From SCN-69-37 sp044507065 (GTDB lineage Bacteria > Acidobacteriota > Vicinamibacteria > Vicinamibacterales > SCN-69-37), in contig JBIQJY010000006.1 of the NCBI GenBank assembly GCA_044507065.1, positions 38,792-102,791 of the forward strand: a stretch of DNA of 64,000 nt, in the 5' to 3' direction. The notes under the pieces are model-generated. The model saw only the letters and a program-made list of their open reading frames with translations, searched no databases and had not been told where the DNA came from. The first letter of the stretch is position 1. Every line of letters starts with the position of its first letter. Below are positions 37,224 through 44,684 of this stretch, in pieces. Made by a program: the position numbers and the translations under genes.

Positions 37224-39785
37224 TTGCGGACGCTGCCTGCCCTGACCGGCGACAAGGATCGATCGCTCGACGTCGCCCTGTCGCACATGGTGGCCGAGCA
37301 CGACGCGGCGCTTGCCGAGGCCGATGCGAGCGGCCTCGCGCGCGGGGCGAAGCTGCCCGATGCCCACGTGACGGCCGTGCACCGGCTGCCGGCCGTGGCT
37401 GCGGCGTACGCCCCGTTTCCCGCGGCACTCGACGAGCGGCTGCAGCGGGCGCTTGCCGCACGCGGCATCGATCAGCTCTACACGCACCAGGCGGAGGCCA
37501 TCGACCACGCACTGGCGGGGCGAAATGTCGTGGTCGTGACGCCGACGGCGTCAGGCAAGACGCTCTGCTACAACGCACCGGTCCTCGGCAGCATTCTGCG
37601 CGACGCATCGGCGCGCGCGTTGTATCTCTTTCCCACGAAGGCGCTGGCCCAGGATCAGCTGGCGGAGCTCCACCAGCTGGCCGGACTGGTCGGGACCGAG
37701 GGTGCAGGCGACATCGGCGTCTTCACCTACGACGGCGACACGCCGCAGGACGCCCGCCGGGCCATCCGCACGCGCGCGCACGTCGTGCTGAGCAACCCCG
37801 ACATGCTGCACGCCGGCATCCTGCCGCACCATCCCCGGTGGGCCAAGCTGTTCGAGAACCTGCGGTTCGTCATCATCGACGAGCTTCACGCCTATCGAGG
37901 CGTCTTCGGCAGCCATCTCGCGAGCATCCTCCGCCGGCTGCGACGGGTGTGCCGGCACTACGGGTCGGATCCCACGTTCATCTGTTCGTCGGCGACCATT
38001 GCCAACCCGCGCGAGCTGGCCGAACGCCTCGTGGGCGACGATTTCGCGCTGGTCGATCGCAGCGGTGCGCCGCGGGGCGAGAAGTTCTTCCTGTTCGTCA
38101 ACCCGCCGGTCGTCAATCGCGAGCTCGGCATTCGCCGCTCGTACCTCGCCGAGACGCGGCGCGTGGCAATCGAGTTCCTCCAGCGCGGGCTGCAGGCAAT
38201 CGTCTTCGCGCAGAGCCGGCTGTCGACCGAGATCCTGACCACGTACCTCAAGGACGCATTCCAGGGGCCGCCCGGGGCGGCTGACGTCATCCGCGGATAC
38301 CGTGGCGGATATCTGCCGCTGCGGCGCCGCGAAATCGAGCGCGATCTGCGTAACGGCGATGTCCGCTGCGTCGTGTCGACCAACGCGCTCGAGCTGGGCA
38401 TCGACATCGGCGCGCTCGACGTGTCGGTGATGGCCGGGTATCCCGGCACGATCGCATCGACGTGGCAGCGTGCGGGGCGCGCCGGGCGACGCACCGGCCG
38501 GTCTGCCGCCGTCCTCGTGGCCTCGAGTGCGCCGGTCGATCAGTTCGTCGTGCGCAACCCCTCGTTCTTCTTCGAGGCTTCTCCCGAGCACGCGCTGGTC
38601 AATCCCGACAACCTGCACATCCTGCTGGCGCACATCAAGTGCGCGGCGTTCGAACTTCCGTTCAGGACCGACGAATCCTTTGGCGCGCTCGACGTGCAGG
38701 AGATTCTCGCGGTTCTCGCCGAGGAGGGGTTCGTGCACCAGGCGGACGGGCAGTGGCAGTGGACGCAGGAGTCCTATCCGGCCGACGCCGTCAGCCTGCG
38801 TTCGATCAGCTCGGACAACTTCGTCGTGGTGGACACGACGCGCGGCGAGCGCGTCATCGGCGAGACGGACTTCACGAGCGGACCCTCGACGCTCCACGAG
38901 AAGGCCATCTACATCGTCGAGGGCCAGCTGTTCCAGGTTGAGAAGCTCGACTACGAGGGCCGTAAGGCCTACGTCCGTGCCGTGGAGTGCGACTACTACA
39001 CGGATGCCATTACCTACACGAAGGTCACCATCCTCGAGACCTTCGCGTCGTCGGACGTGGATGAGAGCGGGGAAGCGCCCCAGCCGGCGGTTGCCGCTCT
39101 CGCAGCCGGCATCGAGAGCGATCCGGGCGAGCCGGTCGTCCGGGAGCATACGCTCGACTCGTACGCACCTCCGGCCGACCGGCCCTCGTCGGTCGTGGCG
39201 CGGCGCGCACACGGGGAGGTGCACGTGGCATCGCGTGTCGTCGGGTTCAAGAAGATCAAGTTCTACACGAACGAGAACGTGGGGTCGGGGGAGCTCGACC
39301 TGCCCGAGCAGCAGATGCACACGACGTCCTACTGGCTGACCATTCCTCGGGGCGTGATGGAGGGTCTTCCGTTCGGCACGGCCGACCGCCGTGATGGCGT
39401 CATTGGACTCGCGCATGCCATGAAGAACGTCGCGCCGCTGCTGCTCATGTGCGACGGCCACGACCTGGGGATGTCGATCGACGGCGGGAACGTGGACGGC
39501 GGCCGGATCGTGGGCGGCACGGCCCGGGGCGAGGCACCCGAGACGCTCTCGGTCGAGCCAACCGTGTTCCTGTATGACGCCTATCCCGGCGGCATTGGCT
39601 TCAGCGAGCCGCTGTTCGGGCTGCACGACGTGCTCCTCGCACGCACGCGCGACCTGATTGCTGGCTGCCCCTGCGAGTCGGGCTGTCCCTCGTGCGTCGG
39701 GCCGGAAGGCGCCGCCGGACCGCTGGCGAAGGCCGTCGCACTTCGCCTGCTGCACGAGCTCACCGAGGTCGAGGTCCCGTTTTGA
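37224..39785 (+). CDS. YprA/MrfA-like DEAD/DEAH-box helicase with DUF1998 domain
   Basis: About 853 aa from TTG 37224; the first in-frame ATG is 37287 (832 aa) and the start is uncertain. TACGAT ten bases upstream could be its -10. The SF2 core has the Q-motif region LYTHQAEAIDHALAGRNVVV, Walker A TPTASGKT, DELHAYRGVFGSH (DELH box), SSATIANP, and QRAGRAGRRTG. After a winged-helix part comes the DUF1998 zinc site CPCESGCPSCVG near the C-terminus. B. subtilis MrfA (YprA) acts in mitomycin-type DNA damage repair. The next gene is a YprB-like exonuclease, so the known pair is conserved. Confidence 0.9.
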   Translation: MRTLPALTGDKDRSLDVALSHMVAEHDAALAEADASGLARGAKLPDAHVTAVHRLPAVAAAYAPFPAALDERLQRALAARGIDQLYTHQAEAIDHALAGRNVVVVTPTASGKTLCYNAPVLGSILRDASARALYLFPTKALAQDQLAELHQLAGLVGTEGAGDIGVFTYDGDTPQDARRAIRTRAHVVLSNPDMLHAGILPHHPRWAKLFENLRFVIIDELHAYRGVFGSHLASILRRLRRVCRHYGSDPTFICSSATIANPRELAERLVGDDFALVDRSGAPRGEKFFLFVNPPVVNRELGIRRSYLAETRRVAIEFLQRGLQAIVFAQSRLSTEILTTYLKDAFQGPPGAADVIRGYRGGYLPLRRREIERDLRNGDVRCVVSTNALELGIDIGALDVSVMAGYPGTIASTWQRAGRAGRRTGRSAAVLVASSAPVDQFVVRNPSFFFEASPEHALVNPDNLHILLAHIKCAAFELPFRTDESFGALDVQEILAVLAEEGFVHQADGQWQWTQESYPADAVSLRSISSDNFVVVDTTRGERVIGETDFTSGPSTLHEKAIYIVEGQLFQVEKLDYEGRKAYVRAVECDYYTDAITYTKVTILETFASSDVDESGEAPQPAVAALAAGIESDPGEPVVREHTLDSYAPPADRPSSVVARRAHGEVHVASRVVGFKKIKFYTNENVGSGELDLPEQQMHTTSYWLTIPRGVMEGLPFGTADRRDGVIGLAHAMKNVAPLLLMCDGHDLGMSIDGGNVDGGRIVGGTARGEAPETLSVEPTVFLYDAYPGGIGFSEPLFGLHDVLLARTRDLIAGCPCESGCPSCVGPEGAAGPLAKAVALRLLHELTEVEVPF

Positions 39786-41110
39786 GGCCCGATCTCTCCG
39801 CGCGCCTCCGCGACATCGTCCGCCGCGGCAGCGCTGCGCCCGCGCCACCGGCTCCGACACGGGAGCTCACCTATGTGGCCGATGTCGACGCGCCGGATCG
39901 ATCCACCGGGATGGTGGCCGAACAGCTTGGAGGTACGGTCCTCGATGGTGGATCGTGTGTGGTCGTCGATCGCCACTACGAGCCGCATCGCTCGCATGGC
40001 CGGCGGTCGATCGAATCGTGCCTTCCGGCCATCGACGCGCCCATCGGCCTGTTCGACCCGCGGGTGACGGCGCATCCGGATTGGTGCCGGCGCGTCGTGT
40101 TTTTCGACATCGAGACCACGGGGCTCAGCGGCGGCGCCGGTACACTGGCCTTCCTGGCCGGTTGCGGCTGGTTCGATGACACCGGCCGCTTCACCGTGCG
40201 GCAGTTCTTCCTGTCGGGTCCGTCGGGCGAGCGGCCCATGCTCGAGGCGCTCGCGCGCGTGTTCGACGACGCGTCGCTGCTCGTCACGTTCAACGGCCGC
40301 ACGTTCGACGTGCCCTTCATGGAAACGCGCTGGGCGTTCCACCGGACGGAACCGCCAACCGGCGATCTTCCGCACTTCGACATGCTGCCGCCCGCGCGAC
40401 GGCTCTGGGGGCGCCGCGACAGCGCGCGGCCGGCCGGGGAAGGGTGCAGCCTGTCGGCGCTTGAACGACGCGTCCTCGGTTTCCATCGCATCGACGATGT
40501 CCCGGGGTTCGAGATTCCGGCGCGGTATTTCCAGTTCCTCCGAAGCGGCGATGCGGCGCGTGTCGATGGCATCCTCGAGCACAACCGGCACGACCTGGTG
40601 TCGCTGGCCGCGGTGATGTCGCACGCGCTCTGGCTGGCCCGGGAAGGGCCGGTGGCCTGTCGCGAGCCAGAGGAGCAGCTCGCGCTCGGTCAGGTCTACG
40701 AACGGTCCGGCGACCTCGAGCGCGCGGCCGGGGCGTACGAGATGGCTGCCGCCGCGGGGGACGCCACGGTGGCGCAGCCCGCCTGGGCACGGCTGGCCGT
40801 GATGCACCGGCGAGCCGGGCGGCACGACGAAGCGGCCGCGTCGTGGATGCGTGTCCTCGAGAGGATGCCGCGCGGGCGGCGCATGCCCTCGCCCGTGGAA
40901 CAGCACGCCATCGAGGCGCTGGCCATTCATCACGAGCATCGGGCGCGCGATCTCGACCGCGCACGCGGTTACGCCGAGGCGCTCGACGCCGCGGTGACAG
41001 GGAAGCGAAGGCTGGAAACGGAACGCCGGCTCAGGCGGCTGGCGCGAAAACAGGAGGGCAGCGAACGCGAGCGCCCCGCGGGGCTGTGGCACGACCCGGT
41101 CGAGTCGTAG
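39782..41110 (+). CDS. YprB/MrfB-like ribonuclease-H-fold exonuclease with TPR-like C-terminus
   Basis: 442 aa. The likely start is TTG 39782, sharing TTGA with the helicase stop. The DEDD-type exonuclease signature is VVFFDIETTG (D109, E111), then VTFNGRTFDVPF and HNRHDLVSLAAV. The C-terminal 120 residues (about 305-425) are helical repeats of TPR type (LGQVYERSGDLERAAGAYEMA; LAVMHRRAGRHDEAAASW). In B. subtilis MrfB cooperates with MrfA in an excision-like repair pathway for interstrand and monoadduct damage. The role here is inferred from that pairing. Confidence 0.88.
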   Translation: MRPDLSARLRDIVRRGSAAPAPPAPTRELTYVADVDAPDRSTGMVAEQLGGTVLDGGSCVVVDRHYEPHRSHGRRSIESCLPAIDAPIGLFDPRVTAHPDWCRRVVFFDIETTGLSGGAGTLAFLAGCGWFDDTGRFTVRQFFLSGPSGERPMLEALARVFDDASLLVTFNGRTFDVPFMETRWAFHRTEPPTGDLPHFDMLPPARRLWGRRDSARPAGEGCSLSALERRVLGFHRIDDVPGFEIPARYFQFLRSGDAARVDGILEHNRHDLVSLAAVMSHALWLAREGPVACREPEEQLALGQVYERSGDLERAAGAYEMAAAAGDATVAQPAWARLAVMHRRAGRHDEAAASWMRVLERMPRGRRMPSPVEQHAIEALAIHHEHRARDLDRARGYAEALDAAVTGKRRLETERRLRRLARKQEGSERERPAGLWHDPVES

Positions 41111-41143
41111 ACCGCCCCACGGGCGCCGCGGGAATCCCGGACG

Positions 41144-41437
41144 TCAGGCCGGGGCCGACGAGGCCTTGCGGCTCTTGGCCGACTTGGCGGCCTTGCTGGC
41201 CTTGTTGGCTTTCGCCGTTTCCTTCAGCTGCGCCGTGCTCTGCGCACCAAACCGCTTCGTGAAGCGGTCGACGCGGCCCTCGGTATCGATGAGCTTCTGG
41301 CGACCCGTGAAGAACGGGTGGCACGCGTTGCAGATGTCGAGGTGCAGCTCGTTCTTGGTCGAGCGCGTGGTGAACGTATTGCCGCACGCGCAGCGGACGG
41401 CGACTTCCTCGTAAGTGGGGTGAATCCCGGACTTCAC
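41144..41437 (-). CDS. rpmE: 50S ribosomal protein L31 with basic C-terminal extension
   Basis: 97 aa from GTG 41437, supported by AAGGAG (41444-41449 on the minus strand) six bases upstream. The zinc-binding (C+) form is shown by C16, C18, C36 and C39 (CACGN...CNACHPFFTGRQK). L31 is normally about 70 aa; here a lysine/alanine-rich tail (KANKASKAAKSAKSRK) adds about 25 residues. It binds the central protuberance of the large subunit. Because it uses zinc cysteines, a zinc-free paralogue may exist elsewhere. Confidence 0.95.
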   Translation of the reverse strand: MKSGIHPTYEEVAVRCACGNTFTTRSTKNELHLDICNACHPFFTGRQKLIDTEGRVDRFTKRFGAQSTAQLKETAKANKASKAAKSAKSRKASSAPA

Positions 41438-41470
41438 AGCGAACTCCTTGGCAAGGACTACAAGAGGGCA

Positions 41471-41476
41471 ATTATA
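41471..41476 (-). promoter_or_regulatory. -10 box TATAAT for rpmE
   Basis: A perfect TATAAT on the minus strand lies 33 bases before the GTG, predicting a leader of about 27 bases with a good Shine-Dalgarno sequence. The -35 region is weak. Confidence 0.6.
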
Positions 41477-41611
41477 CATCGGCTGGCGGCTGCCGGCTAC
41501 CGACCGGAGCCCCGCCCCGCTCGCCCCCTGCGCGGCGGGCAGCCGGCGGGCGGCATTTGGAGCACAGGCGCGGCGGCCGGGGCGCGGCCTCCATGGCTGT
41601 CAGGGCGGCGC

Positions 41612-42577
41612 CTACGGGACGAAATAGGTCCGCACCCACCGGTGCCTGCGCAGCCGGGCCAGGACGTCGTCGGCGAGCGGGCGCCCGTCCGAGACGCCCA
41701 GGTTGGTCTCCACATGCACCTTCCGGCGCATGCCCGGGATGACCGTCGAGACGTCCGGGTTGGCCAGGATGAACCGCAGGGCCAGTTCGGGCATCGACAT
41801 GCCGGCCGGGACGTCATCGCGGAGGGCATCGACGCGCTGGAGGATGGCCGGCAGCTTGTCGGGCGCGAAATACAGGTTGCGCCAGTCGCCCAGCGGGAAG
41901 GTGGCGCCCGGCGCCATGGTGCCCGTGAGGCTGCCCTCGTCGAACGGCACGCGCGCGATGACGGCGATGTTCAGCTCGCGGCACATCGGGAACAGCTCGT
42001 CCTCGGGATTCTGGTCGAAGATGTTGTAGACGACCTGGACCGAATCGACGACGCCGGACTTCAACGCCTTCAGCACGTTGGTCGGCTCCCAGCGATTCAC
42101 GCTGATGCCGAACCCCTTGATGAGCTTCTGGGCCTTGAGGTCGTCGACCGCGCGCTGCCAGCGTTCGTCGCCCGCCCACTCGTCGGTCCACACGTGGAAC
42201 TGCTGCAGGTCGATGGCGTCGACGCCCAGATTCTCGAGGCTGGTCTCGGTCGATTCGCGGATGTAATCGGCCGGGAACACGTCGTCGAGCGCGTAGTCGG
42301 GCCGGGCCGGCCACTGGCCGTTCTTCGGCGGAATCTTGGTGGCCACCACGAGCCGCCTGCCGGGATGGCGCGCGAGGGCCGCGGCCAGCAGCTGCTCGCT
42401 CTTGCCGTCGCCGTAGGCGAGCGCCGTGTCGAAGAACGTGCAGCCGAGCTCAATCGCGTGGTCGAGCGCGGCGATCGACTGCGTGTCGTCGGAGCCGGAC
42501 CAGCCGCCCATGCCCCAGAGCCCGTAACCCACCTCGGAAACCTGCCAGCCGAGCCGGCCGAACGTGCGTGTCTGCAT
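41612..42577 (-). CDS. Aldo/keto reductase
   Basis: 321 aa from ATG 42577. AKR TIM-barrel features: RTFGRLGWQVSEVGYGLWGMGGW, FFDTALAYGDGKSEQLL (catalytic Asp and Tyr), VVATKIPPKN (Lys), and LQQFHVWTDEW (His). The C-terminal GMRRKVHVETNLGVSDGRPL matches the NADP-binding end of YajO/PdxI-like members. It would reduce an aldehyde or ketone with NADPH. It is divergent from the peptidase gene. A GATAAT with extended TGT lies six bases before the ATG. Confidence 0.9.
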   Translation of the reverse strand: MQTRTFGRLGWQVSEVGYGLWGMGGWSGSDDTQSIAALDHAIELGCTFFDTALAYGDGKSEQLLAAALARHPGRRLVVATKIPPKNGQWPARPDYALDDVFPADYIRESTETSLENLGVDAIDLQQFHVWTDEWAGDERWQRAVDDLKAQKLIKGFGISVNRWEPTNVLKALKSGVVDSVQVVYNIFDQNPEDELFPMCRELNIAVIARVPFDEGSLTGTMAPGATFPLGDWRNLYFAPDKLPAILQRVDALRDDVPAGMSMPELALRFILANPDVSTVIPGMRRKVHVETNLGVSDGRPLADDVLARLRRHRWVRTYFVP

Positions 42578-42583
42578 CGCGCG

Positions 42584-42592
42584 ATTATCACA
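42584..42592 (-). promoter_or_regulatory. Extended -10 (TGTGATAAT) for the aldo/keto reductase, leaderless
   Basis: GATAAT preceded by TGT on the minus strand ends six bases before ATG 42577. Transcription would begin at the A of the start codon. Confidence 0.6.
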
Positions 42593-42651
42593 CGGCCCCG
42601 CGGCCCGGCCGACGCGTCTCATCCGCTATGATCGCCGTCTGGAGATTCACA

Positions 42652-44247
42652 TTGGGAGCACGCACCTTCGGAGTCCTGGCCATCGCGGCGCTCGGCATCG
42701 GCCTGCCCGCCCGGCAGGTTGAGGAACCCGTTGATACGGCCGTCATCGCGGCCATCCGGGAGGAGGGCTTCGATCGGTCGCACGTGATGGAGTCGGTCTT
42801 CTGGCTGACCGATCGCTACGGCCCGCGGCTGAACGGTTCGCCCGAACACGAGGAGGCCGGCGACTGGGTCGTCGCGCAGCTGCGCGCCTGGGGCGTCGAG
42901 AACGTCCGCAAGGAACGATTCGAGTCGGGCCGCGGATGGTCGCTTGCCGGATTCCACGCCACGATGACCGAGCCGCGCGTGATGCCGATTATCGGCATGC
43001 CCCGGGCCTGGACGCCCGGGACCGACGGGACCGTGCGCGCCGAGGTCGTGCGCCCGCTGATCGCGAGCGCCGCCGACGCCGACGCCTACAGGGGCAAGCT
43101 CCGCGGCCGCATCGTCCTCACACAGCCGGTGCGCCAGGTCCGGATGCTCGAGCACGGCGACGGGTTCGTGGCGCGCTATGACGATCACGACGGGCGCTGG
43201 CGCAAGGAGGCCATGACGCCCCCGGTACCGACCCAGCCCGGGACGTTCACGCCGGAGACGGCGGGGCCGCGCACGGCGCCGTTCGACGTCATGCAGTTCT
43301 ACCGCGACGAGGGCGTCGCCGCACTCTTCGATTACGGCGCGTCCACCGACACGGCGCAGGGCGGTAGCGGCCTGTCATGGCGCCACCAGCGGCCCGACGG
43401 CGGCACGCTGTTCGTGCAGTCGGGCGCCTCACCTTATGCCGATCCGGCCGACTCGCTGCCGCGCGTGACGATTGCCGTCGAGCACTACAACCGCATGGCC
43501 CGGCTGCTCGAGCACGACGTGCCGGTGACCGTCGAGCTGAACGTCGACGTGCGGTTCCACGAGGAGTCCGCCGAGCGCCCGAACGGGTTCAACGTGATCG
43601 GGGAAATCCCGGGCACCGACAAGGCCGACGAAATCGTGCTGATTGGCGCGCACCTCGATTCGTGGCACGGCGCGACGGGTGCCACCGACAATGCCAGCGG
43701 CGTGGCGGCCATGATGGAGGTGCTGCGCATCTTCACGGCGGCCGGCCTCGAGCCGCGCCGTACGGTGCGCATCGCGCTCTGGGGAAACGAGGAGAATGGC
43801 CTGCGCGGATCGGCGGCCTATGCGGCCCGCCATCTGGGCACGCTCAGCGCGCCGACGCCCGAGGCGGCGCGCATGGCCGCCTACTTCAACCTCGACAACG
43901 GCACGGGGCCGATCCGTGGGGTCTGGACGCAGGGGAACGCGGCTGTTGTCCCGATCTTCCGGGCGTGGGCGGCGCCGCTTGGCGACCTCGGCGTCGACCT
44001 GTTCAGCCCGCGCGGCGTGCCGTCGACCGACCACGTCTCGTTCGATCGCCTTGGACTGCCGGCCTTCCAGTTCGTGCAGGAACGCCTCGAGTACACCTCG
44101 CGCACCCATCATTCGACGATGGATTTCTACGATCGCGTGCAGCCCGAGGAACTCAAGCGCACCGCCGTGATTGCTGCGGTCTTCACCTGGCAGGCGGCCA
44201 TGCGCGACGAGCGGCTCCCGCGGCGCGAGGGGCCCGCGGCCCCGTGA
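42652..44247 (+). CDS. M28-family zinc aminopeptidase, exported
   Basis: 531 aa from TTG 42652, which has GGAGA upstream and gives a short signal peptide (GARTFGVLAIAALGIGLPA). An in-frame ATG at 42628 is an alternative, but it overlaps a -10-like TATGAT. Metal ligands of M28 peptidases are visible: LIGAHLDSWHGATGATDNASG (His, Asp), ALWGNEENGLRGS (Glu-Glu), YFNLDNGTG (Asp), and SRTHHSTMDFYD (His). The inserted region (about 130-270) looks like a PA domain. It probably removes N-terminal residues from peptides in the periplasm or outside. Confidence 0.9.
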   Translation: MGARTFGVLAIAALGIGLPARQVEEPVDTAVIAAIREEGFDRSHVMESVFWLTDRYGPRLNGSPEHEEAGDWVVAQLRAWGVENVRKERFESGRGWSLAGFHATMTEPRVMPIIGMPRAWTPGTDGTVRAEVVRPLIASAADADAYRGKLRGRIVLTQPVRQVRMLEHGDGFVARYDDHDGRWRKEAMTPPVPTQPGTFTPETAGPRTAPFDVMQFYRDEGVAALFDYGASTDTAQGGSGLSWRHQRPDGGTLFVQSGASPYADPADSLPRVTIAVEHYNRMARLLEHDVPVTVELNVDVRFHEESAERPNGFNVIGEIPGTDKADEIVLIGAHLDSWHGATGATDNASGVAAMMEVLRIFTAAGLEPRRTVRIALWGNEENGLRGSAAYAARHLGTLSAPTPEAARMAAYFNLDNGTGPIRGVWTQGNAAVVPIFRAWAAPLGDLGVDLFSPRGVPSTDHVSFDRLGLPAFQFVQERLEYTSRTHHSTMDFYDRVQPEELKRTAVIAAVFTWQAAMRDERLPRREGPAAP

Positions 44248-44678
44248 CGATCCCGTCGCGACAGCTCGGGCTGTTCCGGCTCGGATGCTGGACGGCATGG
44301 CTCGCCGCGATCGTGCACGCGGTCGCGCACGTCCTTGCGTCGCCCGACCTGTCGCCACACGCGGCTGCCGGCCTCAGCCTGCTGCCGCCAGACTACGTGC
44401 TCCGCGTGCCGGGACTGCGCCAGCCGACTTATCAGGGTGTGGTCGCCGGTCTCAGCCTGAGCCTGCCGCTCCTGCTGGCCAGCATCGGTGCGGCGGGATT
44501 TGCCGTCGTGCGCCACGGCAACGCCAGTGCGAGCCTGATTCGCGCCGTCGCCGGGGCGTACGCCATCGGCGTCGCCGCGGTCCTCGTGACGTCGATCGTG
44601 CTGTTCTTCAGTGTGCAGACGTTCGTGATTGCGCTGCCAGCGCTGTGTTTCGCGCTGGCAGCAGTCCCGGAGAGGTGA
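44244..44678 (+). CDS. Small four-helix membrane protein of unknown function
   Basis: 144 aa from GTG 44244, sharing GTGA with the peptidase stop. Four hydrophobic segments can be seen (about residues 13-32, 64-86, 95-118 and 121-140). The first contains AWLAAIVHAVAHVLA with two histidines. No enzymatic motif was recognised. The tight coupling to the peptidase gene suggests co-expression only. Confidence 0.7.
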   Translation: MTIPSRQLGLFRLGCWTAWLAAIVHAVAHVLASPDLSPHAAAGLSLLPPDYVLRVPGLRQPTYQGVVAGLSLSLPLLLASIGAAGFAVVRHGNASASLIRAVAGAYAIGVAAVLVTSIVLFFSVQTFVIALPALCFALAAVPER

Positions 44679-44684
44679 CCGTTC

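Noticed and set aside
37551..39860. Long minus-strand frame opposite the helicase gene, about 769 codons
   Set aside because: The plus strand encodes all SF2 motifs and a DUF1998 zinc site; the antisense product has no recognisable domain.
42628..42651. ATG 42628 as the M28 peptidase start
   Set aside because: It lies in a -10-like TATGAT and has no Shine-Dalgarno sequence, whereas TTG 42652 has GGAGA. It is kept as an alternative because the evidence is moderate.
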